64,000 nt of DNA from Sphingobacterium pedocola (GTDB taxonomy: Bacteria > Bacteroidota > Bacteroidia > Sphingobacteriales > Sphingobacteriaceae): the NCBI RefSeq assembly GCF_015209965.1, contig NZ_MU158690.1, forward strand, positions 558,854 through 622,853. The letters run 5' to 3'. Of the stretch, positions 17,391 to 25,687 are shown one piece after another. The notes under the pieces were generated by a model. That model made no database searches, had not been told where the DNA came from, and was given only the letters and a program-made list of their open reading frames with translations. How positions within the stretch are numbered: the stretch's first letter is position 1; each line of letters begins with the position of its first letter. The position numbers and the translations under genes are program-made.

Positions 17391-17443
17391 AAGTCTTTGA
17401 AAGCTTTTTAGATGAAGCTATCTTTTAATTAATTCCGTCTGTC

Positions 17444-18514
17444 CTACAGGGGCAACTGTAGCATTCTGAATTCTCCCATCTGAAATAGCGTGCCTGAACC
17501 TACAGCTCTTACCTGAAGACGATAATAGTGGTATGGTGTCGCATTGTCGAATGTAAAAGTATAGGTTGCTTTGCGTCCATTATTATCTGGTCCCCCCGTA
17601 GTTGGGAAAATATAATCATTTTTACTGTCTAGCGTTACCCAATTTTCGCCATCATTCGAGGCTAACATATCCCAGTTTTTTGGATCGCGTCCCAAGGCAT
17701 CGTTACCGGTAGTCATGGTATATGCATTGATAACTTGACGTTGAAAGTACTCAAATTGCCAATGGAATGGCCCGCCGATCTGGTCTATCCTGAAAAGCAA
17801 AAACTTGCTGTTAATATTGTTATCAATCAGTTTCAGCGACCCTTCATCAGCTTCTTTACCTCCGTCGTTTTCATGCGACACCGAAAAATCGTTTTCAACG
17901 ATTGTTAAATCTTTCACAATCCCCGACGCCATTAACAGCATGTCGAGTCGTGTTTTCGAACCTTTTGGTGTTAGCAATTCAACATAGGCATTCACAAATT
18001 CCCCCGCAGGGATATTCAGCACCATATCCGAGGCATCCGATTCTTGTTGATAGTCTGCGCTGCCACGCTTGGTAAACCAAGTCGTTTTGCCTATGGTCAT
18101 GTCTGACTCGTATGACATCCGGAGGCTTCCTCCGGATGGCGTAGCAATTAATTCGACGAGGTCCATCGGTAATATACTGACCGTTTCCTCCCGCTGCGCC
18201 CAATAACCCTCTTCATTAAGGGACACTAGCTTAACATTGTAAATTCCCGTATTTAGAAAGGTATGTGCCGGCGATGTTTCTGAGGAGGTGCTATCATCAG
18301 CAAAAGACCATCTGCTATCCACAAAATTTGTAGAACTATTAGTGAACTTGACGGTAAACGGATCTTTGGGGTCGGGGATAGTATACGTAAAGGACGATGT
18401 TGGTTTCGGAAGCAGTCCTTCCTCGTCGACGATCAAGCTTTCCTCTTTCGAACAGGAAGTGAAGCCAATCACTAAGGACAGCATCACATACAAATATTTT
18501 CTAGTCATAGTCAT
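17444..18514 (-). CDS. Surface lipoprotein, PKD-like plus F5/8-type-C-like domain
   Basis: 356 aa, last gene of the locus. Lipoprotein signal ends at FTSC (C21), followed by SKEES, the Lys-acidic signature of outer-surface export in Bacteroidota. A PKD-like beta sandwich covers about 38-115 (FTNSSTNFVDSRWSF, then HTFLNTGIYNVKL). The C-terminal ~150 residues are a galactose-binding/F5-8-C-like domain with EGSLKLIDNNINSKFL, DALGRDPKNWDMLASNDG and YHYYRLQVRAVGSGTLFQMG. The same module ends the next upstream gene and the protein at 29969. Presumed glycan or protein binder; ligand unknown. Confidence 0.8.
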   Translation of the reverse strand: MTMTRKYLYVMLSLVIGFTSCSKEESLIVDEEGLLPKPTSSFTYTIPDPKDPFTVKFTNSSTNFVDSRWSFADDSTSSETSPAHTFLNTGIYNVKLVSLNEEGYWAQREETVSILPMDLVELIATPSGGSLRMSYESDMTIGKTTWFTKRGSADYQQESDASDMVLNIPAGEFVNAYVELLTPKGSKTRLDMLLMASGIVKDLTIVENDFSVSHENDGGKEADEGSLKLIDNNINSKFLLFRIDQIGGPFHWQFEYFQRQVINAYTMTTGNDALGRDPKNWDMLASNDGENWVTLDSKNDYIFPTTGGPDNNGRKATYTFTFDNATPYHYYRLQVRAVGSGTLFQMGEFRMLQLPL

Positions 18515-18532
18515 TACATTTAAAGTTGAAGA

Positions 18533-19909
18533 TTAACGAACTTTAATCATGCGCCATTCAGCAAGCTGGAATAGATTTGTGCCGCCCTTTATAGCTGTGA
18601 TATTTAATCTGTAGTGTGTATAAAACGTCGGATAGGACACATTAAATCTACGTGTCAATTTTCTTCCATTGAATAATTCGTCGCTCCTGCTGTCCACTGT
18701 TGTCCAGTTCACTCCGTCGTTAGAGCCTTGTAGATTCCATTCCTTCGGATCCCGTGCATCGGCGTCGTCGGCCGATGTCAACGTGTATGCACCGATCTTT
18801 TGTGGCTCAGTGAATACCAATGTGCACACCAAATCTCCAATAAAGTCGGCCTGTAGGAATTTATTGTTAATATTATTGTCCACCATCTTTAATGATCCTT
18901 CGTTAGCACTAGGTCCTCCGCCGTTATCTCTATTAACCGAGAATACGCCCAAATGTGTCACATCTTCTTCGAGCACATTGTTACAGTCGATCAAAATCGT
19001 AGTGAAGCTTTTTTCTGTATTCAGGATATGCAGGCTAGGGGCTTCCAAACGTACCACAATAGCGAGCTGTTTTCCCAAATTATTATTGATAACTGTCCAA
19101 GGTACGTCAAGTGCAAATGTAGCTTCGCTTGCGTTGCTGGGAAAGGTGACCTTGTCTGTGATCGTGAATTCGCCTTCTTGTAAGGCCATGGCATTTGAAG
19201 GTAAAGTGCCGTCCTGTATTAGAGCTTGAATAGTATCCGAATCAACGGCTATGCCCACTGAAAATGCGCTTCCCGGAAAACTCGCTAAACTCGCCACTAG
19301 CGGAATAGATATACCCCCCGAACTGCTTGAATAATTTTGTCGGTCTTTCGCCTCAATCGTATTGCCACCCGTCTGCAACGAGATATAGTGAATATCATCT
19401 GCTGTCAACAGTTCTGAAGTATTGATTACGATGATGCCCGTGTTTTGCATTTGATCGACGCTATTATCCTTTCCAACATTATCAATAGTATAGCCAATAG
19501 CTATTTTTTTACCGAAATATTTCTCCACTTCGGTTCTGGCTACCGTTATTTGAAACTGCGCTAGGTCTGATCCATAATTCACCTTGGCAACATTGTCGAT
19601 CAGTATGGCGCCTGAAGATATAGCAGTTACATCGGTTAATTTGCCCTCTAGTATCTGCTTCGCTACAGTATCCTGATTGACTTGTAAGCTCACCTCAAAA
19701 GCTTTCGAAGCAGCTCCACTCAATTTGAGATTCACGGGAATAGTGAGTGTTTCATTTGTTTTTCCGATAGTACCAATGCTGGTGCTAGCTGCTACCAATA
19801 CACCTTTTCCACCTTGTAGATCAAAATCTTCGAGATTTGCGTCTTGGCAAGCGACGAAGGTATAGGCTACGGTTACTGTCAGTGCGAATATTTTAAATAT
19901 TTTCATCAT
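18533..19909 (-). CDS. Surface lipoprotein, DUF1735-like repeats plus F5/8-type-C-like domain
   Basis: 458 aa. Lipobox TFVAC (C21) followed by QDANLEDFD. Two tandem beta-sandwich units of about 130 residues resemble DUF1735/BT_3987-type N-terminal domains: each has an IPVNLKLSG/ISIPLVASLA strand followed by FEVSLQVNQDTV or FSVGIAVDSDTI. The C-terminal domain (about 315-458) has EGSLKMVDNNINNKFLQADF, DADARDPKEWNLQGSNDG and YTHYRLNITAIKGGTNLFQL. Related BT_3987 proteins bind or process glycans at the surface, but here no catalytic domain is fused. Confidence 0.8.
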   Translation of the reverse strand: MMKIFKIFALTVTVAYTFVACQDANLEDFDLQGGKGVLVAASTSIGTIGKTNETLTIPVNLKLSGAASKAFEVSLQVNQDTVAKQILEGKLTDVTAISSGAILIDNVAKVNYGSDLAQFQITVARTEVEKYFGKKIAIGYTIDNVGKDNSVDQMQNTGIIVINTSELLTADDIHYISLQTGGNTIEAKDRQNYSSSSGGISIPLVASLASFPGSAFSVGIAVDSDTIQALIQDGTLPSNAMALQEGEFTITDKVTFPSNASEATFALDVPWTVINNNLGKQLAIVVRLEAPSLHILNTEKSFTTILIDCNNVLEEDVTHLGVFSVNRDNGGGPSANEGSLKMVDNNINNKFLQADFIGDLVCTLVFTEPQKIGAYTLTSADDADARDPKEWNLQGSNDGVNWTTVDSRSDELFNGRKLTRRFNVSYPTFYTHYRLNITAIKGGTNLFQLAEWRMIKVR

Positions 19910-19918
19910 CGTATAAAA

Positions 19919-21649
19919 TTATTTGTCCAACCATACCCGACCATCCATCTGCCAATTTAATTGACGGGGAATCTTTAGCCAACTGATGATCTGCGCTGAT
20001 ACATCGTACGTCCGCGGTACCATTTGGCCCAGTTCGGTTGCAGAAGGCGCGCAAATAAAATCATTAAGCTGCGTACTCGGGTAGTTTGGGTCACCCAGTT
20101 TTAAATTAGCTTCAAATGGTCCCTCATCAAGAAGCATTCCATCCACACTACCGCCCATGATCGGCCAGTATCCCACTAGATTAGCGTAATAGGGGTGGTT
20201 TGGATCTACACCTATATCACAACTAAACTGCTGCACCATATCTTCTGGCATCGCCGTATTCCAGATCTTTACATCGGCCAGGTAAGCATCCGAACGCCAG
20301 CTTTCGCGGGTAGGCAAAAAACCAATCCGTAACGGCGAGTTCGAATTTAAATTTCCCCAACCGGTAATATCTGCCTCCCGATTGAATTGACCATTGGTAT
20401 ATAAACGTACAAATCGCGAAGTTTCTCTGCGTAGACCTACTACAGTAATGGTGTTCCAGGTTGCGTCATTCAAGCGTTGATTCTGATCCGCTTTGACTTC
20501 CCCATACCCCGTGTTACCGCGGGCGTTGAATACCCAGAAATTATCCGAAAGGTGGATTACCCAGCCGTTCATCAGTTCCCTATCCCAACCTCCTTGCCAG
20601 GTCTCTCGTTTTCCGATTATCGAAGGATGGCTGAATCGATAGTTGTTATTCGACCCCCTGTTTTTCTTGATTTTGATTTCTATCGTGAAATCTGTTAGGC
20701 CGAGATCGAAAAGATCATTTTGGGCTTGCAGTTCTGCATATTTAACGTCATTAAAACGCATAAACTCACCCGAAAGCTTATTACCGATATAAGGCTTTCC
20801 GATGAATTTAGAACTGTATTTCGGAGAGTATAAAACCGTAAAGGTGTTCAACGATGGGTTGCTAAACACGGTGTTGTCATTTTCTCCCGCCGGGATATCG
20901 AAATGCCCTCCCTGGCTGGAAGTGATAACGACTAACCAGTCTTCACGCGCATAATGCTCCCGTTGCTCTAGTGCTTTTAAGATCTCATCCACCTTGCTGT
21001 CAAAGCTGTTGATAGCCTCCCTGTACGCGTTGTACGACAGGTCGAATCCGCTGTTTATACCTGCTTTCTGTATGTCTTCAAAGTGAGCGGTAATTAAAGA
21101 ACGATCTTCCACCCCTAGACTGGCTATTACTTTGTTTTTAACATCATCGTCACCAGATGCAAGTTTCACTTCGGCGTCTGTTCCGTAATTGTCTAGAAAT
21201 TGCTGATTCGGACTAATTATCTCTATCTTGGCTTCGGCATCAAAATCCGTTATTCGGCTGAAAATGGAAGGGTAGATATCCAGTTTATTGGTCGAAAAGT
21301 TGTTGTCCACAACTCCGTGCTTTAAATAATTTACACCCGTAAAGATATCGGTCCAGTTCGCAGCGATACCCTGTGCATTTTCCTCGCTCAATCCTACCCA
21401 GGTATGGATGGAACTTGGTAGCAATTTGGTTAGGGTAGGGGATTTGGCATCCCTTACTGATTGCCCGCGTGCGCCGTCTACAATTAGTAATAGCACCTTT
21501 CGCGCTCCATATACCACATCCACGTCCTCTTCCTCGTCTTGTGGGGGTATTTTCTTGCTAAACTCCTCTTTACATTGACCTAAAAGACCGAAGGTTGCGA
21601 AGGCTATTAGTAGCAGTTTAATATTTCTCTGTAGCTTTTCCATTTTCAT
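19919..21649 (-). CDS. Phosphodiesterase-fold/LamG lipoprotein with degraded active site
   Basis: 576 aa. Lipobox LLGQC (C26) then KEEFSKK. Residues 50-300 look like a type I phosphodiesterase/alkaline phosphatase domain (VLLLIVDGARGQSV with D58; NWTDIFTGVN with a possible nucleophile T100). The expected second and third metal-binding motifs are not kept: DxxGH appears as QKAGI (194-198) and the late DHG as SQG (ITSSQGGHF, S245-Q246). Residues 310-480 form a LamG-like jellyroll (FTIEIKIKKNRGS, TITVVGLRRETSRFVRLYT), and the C-terminus resembles DUF4983. Probably binding or structural rather than catalytic. Confidence 0.75.
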   Translation of the reverse strand: MKMEKLQRNIKLLLIAFATFGLLGQCKEEFSKKIPPQDEEEDVDVVYGARKVLLLIVDGARGQSVRDAKSPTLTKLLPSSIHTWVGLSEENAQGIAANWTDIFTGVNYLKHGVVDNNFSTNKLDIYPSIFSRITDFDAEAKIEIISPNQQFLDNYGTDAEVKLASGDDDVKNKVIASLGVEDRSLITAHFEDIQKAGINSGFDLSYNAYREAINSFDSKVDEILKALEQREHYAREDWLVVITSSQGGHFDIPAGENDNTVFSNPSLNTFTVLYSPKYSSKFIGKPYIGNKLSGEFMRFNDVKYAELQAQNDLFDLGLTDFTIEIKIKKNRGSNNNYRFSHPSIIGKRETWQGGWDRELMNGWVIHLSDNFWVFNARGNTGYGEVKADQNQRLNDATWNTITVVGLRRETSRFVRLYTNGQFNREADITGWGNLNSNSPLRIGFLPTRESWRSDAYLADVKIWNTAMPEDMVQQFSCDIGVDPNHPYYANLVGYWPIMGGSVDGMLLDEGPFEANLKLGDPNYPSTQLNDFICAPSATELGQMVPRTYDVSAQIISWLKIPRQLNWQMDGRVWLDK

Positions 21650-21656
21650 AATCTTT

Positions 21657-23273
21657 TTATTCTATAGTCACTCTAATTATATTGGAAACGTCTTTGTTAT
21701 CAAATTTCCAGAATTCACCCATCAAAAGCAATGCGCGCTTTCCATCTTCGGAAGTAGTTTCATAAGCTTGGTATACCGAGCCTAAAAACTGTCCTGTAGC
21801 ATTTAAGGTAGTTTCGGCTAGGTTACCGTCGGGATTAATCATCATAAAGCCGTTTCGGGTTACACCACCGTATGTTAGGAACCTTCCGGATACCATAATT
21901 AGTCCATCGTTCAATTGCTTGGCGTAACTCGGAAATCCCCCTAGGAATATCTTAGCCTGAAAGCTTTCATCCAATGTACCATCGGCGTTCAGCAAAGCCA
22001 TGTGTCGCGCCGGCCGCCCATTATACGTTGTAAATTGCCCTAAAGCGATGTATTTGTTCGTTTCAGCATTGTAGGTTACATTCGTTACGACGTAATCGGC
22101 ACCTACTCCTTGTGCGTTGAAGGTGTTGTCGATGGTACCGTCGAGGTTCAAGCGGGTAATATAGCCTACTGTTTTGTCATCAAAACGCGTGAACTGGCCA
22201 AAAACTAAAATTTTGCCTTGATGTGGACCTGATTCATGCGTTATTGTGCTTACGTCCCCGTTTGCACCTTGAAAAGGAGTATCACCATTAAAGCGGAAGG
22301 TTTTGTCTAAGGAACCATCTAGATTTAACCGGGCAATTTGCCTTATTTCGATGCTGTCCAAAATCGTCGTATCCCGCGTTTCCCTCGCGTTCGGTTTGTC
22401 ATATTGGCGGCTCACATAATACCTGAAATGCCCCGTGGCGATAAGTTTGTTGTCCTGCGGATAGAGGCGAAGCACTGCAGCATTAAACCCACCGTTAAAC
22501 CTGGGGACATATTTTGTGGTGTCAGACTGGTCGGGCCTCCTATAAGGCTTGATGCCAACGGAATCTAGCCCTCCAGTAAGATGCAAACTGGTCAAATTCG
22601 ATATGTTCTCACGCTTCATATCGTAACCAGAGAATGATCCTCCAATGTAATAGCGATCGCCAATCTGCGTGATGGTAACTAATGCACCATTTGCACCAAG
22701 GCCGGTCCGCCAACTCACATCATAGGTGCCGTTCGAATATGTCCGTACCAATCGATTGATCGGTCTTACTAAACCTCTGCGATCGTAGTCTGTAAAATTG
22801 CCGATATAAATCACCTTTCCATCCTGTGTGACGAACCTATCGTTCACCGAATTGTTTGTACCTTGTCTGGCTTCCCAGGTCGGGTCAATTTTAATTCTAC
22901 CGTCTACCTCAAACTCAGGCCCGAAAATGATAACATCGTCAATGGTAATCGACATAATACCGGTACTTGCATATAAAGGTACCTTCACTTGAAGCTCTTC
23001 TCCGTCCAGGCTCACAATTTCCGCAGCTTGCCCGCTGAACTTAACAATTGCTTTTTCCCGGTACTCGGAAAGCCCCGATACCTTGAGTTTGACGATCGTA
23101 CCCACACCTCCGCTAGCAGGCGAGGGCACTAAGGAGCGATCAAAAACCACACCCAACGTTTCTTTTCCGGGCCCGTATGGTTCGGAGAAAAATGTTGCTT
23201 CCTTTCTGCAGCCCGTGGTCAATAATGACAGGGAAAGTGTCACTACAATATATTTTATAATTCCATTTTTCAT
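21657..23273 (-). CDS. IPT/TIG (DUF5008-like) lipoprotein with delta-60 repeats
   Basis: 538 aa. Lipobox LLTTGC (C22). Residues 55-120 form an IPT/TIG Ig-like unit (GGVGTIVKLKVSGL, AIVKFSGQAAEIVSLDG). From about 140 onward come delta-60-type repeats with the D-G-x-x-D-x-x-F core: RLNLDGSLDKTFRFNG, RLNLDGTIDNTFNAQG and LLNADGTLDESFQAK, interleaved with blades of the form KILVFGQFTRFDD and KYIALGQFTTYNG, suggesting a beta-propeller. N-terminal region resembles DUF5008. Likely a surface recognition protein; no enzyme motif seen. Confidence 0.78.
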   Translation of the reverse strand: MKNGIIKYIVVTLSLSLLTTGCRKEATFFSEPYGPGKETLGVVFDRSLVPSPASGGVGTIVKLKVSGLSEYREKAIVKFSGQAAEIVSLDGEELQVKVPLYASTGIMSITIDDVIIFGPEFEVDGRIKIDPTWEARQGTNNSVNDRFVTQDGKVIYIGNFTDYDRRGLVRPINRLVRTYSNGTYDVSWRTGLGANGALVTITQIGDRYYIGGSFSGYDMKRENISNLTSLHLTGGLDSVGIKPYRRPDQSDTTKYVPRFNGGFNAAVLRLYPQDNKLIATGHFRYYVSRQYDKPNARETRDTTILDSIEIRQIARLNLDGSLDKTFRFNGDTPFQGANGDVSTITHESGPHQGKILVFGQFTRFDDKTVGYITRLNLDGTIDNTFNAQGVGADYVVTNVTYNAETNKYIALGQFTTYNGRPARHMALLNADGTLDESFQAKIFLGGFPSYAKQLNDGLIMVSGRFLTYGGVTRNGFMMINPDGNLAETTLNATGQFLGSVYQAYETTSEDGKRALLLMGEFWKFDNKDVSNIIRVTIE

Positions 23274-23329
23274 ATAAATAATGCTATAATAGATTTTTTA
23301 TGATCCGTTTTGCTGGCATCTGTATTTCG

Positions 23330-24073
23330 TTATCGCTTGCTTTGTATAATATCTGCCATCACATGTGAATTGCTGTGACCAAATTGGGCCACCGTATAGT
23401 CTAATACATGTACTACCCCATTAGAGGGCTGTATATCAGACGACGCTATGGCAACCCTACCGAACACATCAGGATTAGATAGATCGCTGATGTAGGAGAT
23501 ATGTAATTGTCGATATCCCATATACCGTAACACCGATTTACCATCAGAGCTTTTAGCATCGTTAAATACGACTCCTATATTGCAAACGGCATCGCCCTGA
23601 GATTGGTAGTACTGACCACCATATACATTCATTAGGTCATAATCTACCTGTGGATAGTCTGCTAGTTTATTCTTACCGTTGAATATGTGCCGATGCAGGT
23701 AAAAATTCCAGATAACAGGGTCCACATCGCTCAATACTTTAATGGTATCCAAACCAAGGGCATAAAGCTGGGCATTTAGTCCCCCCGCCGTGAAAGAACC
23801 GATCAAATGCTTTATATCCTCGTCCCGGGGCGCGAAAAATGTAAACTCATCATTCGTGAATTTATCTTCCAAGCCTGCCAGACGCACAATCTGTGCGATG
23901 GTATCAAATTCAGGGGGTTTTGAATCCAGATAATCCATTATCGTACCGTCGAAGACAGCCTCCGCACGTCCACCATCTGTATAATATTCGTCCTCCTTAC
24001 AAGCATACAGAAGTGTTGTCAAGACGAAGATTAAGGTAGCCTGTTTTATTATTGATTTCATCATAACGTTCAT
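23330..24073 (-). CDS. Fasciclin (FAS1) domain lipoprotein
   Basis: 247 aa with a lipoprotein signal ending LLYAC (C25) followed by KEDE, an outer-surface export signature. One FAS1 domain fills most of the rest: YLDSKPPEFDTIAQIVRLAGLEDKF, FTFFAPRDEDIKHL (H1 box) and GVVHVLDYTV (H2 box). FAS1 domains mediate adhesion or bind surface glycans and proteins. Start ATG at 24073, with alternatives at 24064 and 24061. Two bases separate it from susD. Confidence 0.85.
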   Translation of the reverse strand: MNVMMKSIIKQATLIFVLTTLLYACKEDEYYTDGGRAEAVFDGTIMDYLDSKPPEFDTIAQIVRLAGLEDKFTNDEFTFFAPRDEDIKHLIGSFTAGGLNAQLYALGLDTIKVLSDVDPVIWNFYLHRHIFNGKNKLADYPQVDYDLMNVYGGQYYQSQGDAVCNIGVVFNDAKSSDGKSVLRYMGYRQLHISYISDLSNPDVFGRVAIASSDIQPSNGVVHVLDYTVAQFGHSNSHVMADIIQSKR

Positions 24074-24075
24074 TA

Positions 24076-25680
24076 TTATCTACCTGTTGTTGTCCAATAT
24101 TCATTTAACACGATATGCGGATTATATCTTCTCGCATCTTGATGCAAAGGCCATGTCCATGCTCCTCGGTTATACTGGTCCAAATTCATCGGAGCCATGG
24201 TCCATGTCGCATTGAGGATCCGTCGCGTACGGATCAGGTCAAAATAGCGGTGTGCTTCACCGATCAGTTCCCGGCACCGTTCCATATAAATAAAATCTTT
24301 CAGGTCATTGCCGCCACCCCCTGAGTATGGCGATGCTTCCGCTCTACTCCGAACCAGATTCACTGCTGCCGTCGCTTCACCGTCGCGATTGAGCTCGGCA
24401 AGTGCCTCTGCCTGCAACAAGATGGCATCCGAATATCGAAAGATAATAATCGAGTTCGCGGGGTATCCTTGTTCATTGCCCGACGTAAACACATTATACC
24501 CAAATTTTTTGAGCGCAAATTGGCCGTTATCTGAGGCAATATCGTCAAACCACATGTCGCGACGTAGATCGGCTTCGCCTTCTGGATAGATGCTGTTCAT
24601 ATACTCGGAAACAAAGTAAGCCGCACTTATGGATTTATCGTGTCGAGGGAACAGGTATGGCCATCTTAAAAAGTGGCTCCAGAATTGATAATGGTTTCTG
24701 ACATTAAAATTGTCCCAATCTTCCGAAAGCCACTGGTCGTCCCCATAGTTTATGCTGCGGTAGAACTCAAACAACGATTCCTCTGTTCTCCCCTTGGATA
24801 CTTCGGCCCAATTTTGTGCCGTAAGGCTATATAAACGATGTGCCTTGCTGTCGATCAACTCTTTGCCTAATGCAGCCACTTTGGTGTAATGCGTCTGGCT
24901 ATTGGCACGATCAAATGAGGCATTCCATGCATGCATGTGCATCAGCAGCGCAATAATGGCGCCTCGTCCCGGACGAGCGCCTCTCTCGGCAGGATCACTA
25001 AATGTCCAGGGCATCTGATCTTTATGGGGTTCCAAATCGGCAATACACTTATCGAGTACCGATACCATCGGTTCACGCGGTAAGGAATTTGAAAAATATG
25101 GATCGGTGTAGTACACCACATCACCATATAGACGGACCATCCAAAAATAGGTGAACGCGCGGATAAATTTTGCTTCCGCGGTATAACGTGCCAGATCGGC
25201 ACCCTCTACACCCGGAATACCTTCATCCAACTTGGACAGCAAGATATTGGCACTTTGGATCACCTGATAATAGCCTTGCCATTTGGTGATTTCGACAAGT
25301 TTATAATCAGTAAATGTGGTAAGGCTAATTGCTATAGGTAGCGCATTGGCCCCCAATATTTCCACAACCGTGCGCTCCGCTGGGTCAAGCGGACGCGTCC
25401 TGGAATCTCCCGCATTAACAGTTGCCCGGATTTCACCCGATCGCGCTTCTCCCGTAGCCCCCATTACCCAGCTTTCTCTTATTTTTTCAAAAAATTTAGC
25501 ATACATAAAGCCCATATTCGCTTCCACGTCTTCTTTCGACTGGTAGAAGTTATTCCCAGTCAAACGGTCGATCGGCTCTACTGTTAAATACTTCTGACAA
25601 GCAGTCGTCATCAAAATCACCGCTGCCAAGAGCAGTCTTTTGATTATCTTATCGTATATCATATACTGTTTTCTTTTCAT
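24076..25680 (-). CDS. SusD/RagB-type nutrient-binding lipoprotein (second pair)
   Basis: 534 aa SusD homologue that lids the adjacent SusC pore and binds the oligomer to be imported. Lipobox MTTAC (C28). Typical features: YLTVEPIDRLTGNNFYQSKEDVE near the N-terminus, TPR-like FIRAFTYFWMVRLYGDV, AELNRDGEATAAVNLVRSRA and the C-terminal YMERCRELIGEAHRYFDLIR and PLHQDARRYNPHIVLNEYW. Seven bases after its SusC partner. Confidence 0.92.
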   Translation of the reverse strand: MKRKQYMIYDKIIKRLLLAAVILMTTACQKYLTVEPIDRLTGNNFYQSKEDVEANMGFMYAKFFEKIRESWVMGATGEARSGEIRATVNAGDSRTRPLDPAERTVVEILGANALPIAISLTTFTDYKLVEITKWQGYYQVIQSANILLSKLDEGIPGVEGADLARYTAEAKFIRAFTYFWMVRLYGDVVYYTDPYFSNSLPREPMVSVLDKCIADLEPHKDQMPWTFSDPAERGARPGRGAIIALLMHMHAWNASFDRANSQTHYTKVAALGKELIDSKAHRLYSLTAQNWAEVSKGRTEESLFEFYRSINYGDDQWLSEDWDNFNVRNHYQFWSHFLRWPYLFPRHDKSISAAYFVSEYMNSIYPEGEADLRRDMWFDDIASDNGQFALKKFGYNVFTSGNEQGYPANSIIIFRYSDAILLQAEALAELNRDGEATAAVNLVRSRAEASPYSGGGGNDLKDFIYMERCRELIGEAHRYFDLIRTRRILNATWTMAPMNLDQYNRGAWTWPLHQDARRYNPHIVLNEYWTTTGR

Positions 25681-25687
25681 GGCATAA

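Larger units (their letters stand above)
16726..17443. other. 718-base intergenic region upstream of nrdHIEF
   Basis: AT-rich. Contains three DnaA-box-like sites, a frameshifted ORF remnant and a large terminator hairpin, each listed. A good TTG/TAnnTTTG promoter for nrdH was not found by eye. Confidence 0.6.

Noticed and set aside
16726..17443. Replication origin
   Set aside because: DnaA-like boxes are present but no origin-associated genes or AT-rich unwinding repeats could be tied to them.
18669..19229. 186-codon plus-strand ORF
   Set aside because: Antisense shadow of the DUF1735-like lipoprotein gene.
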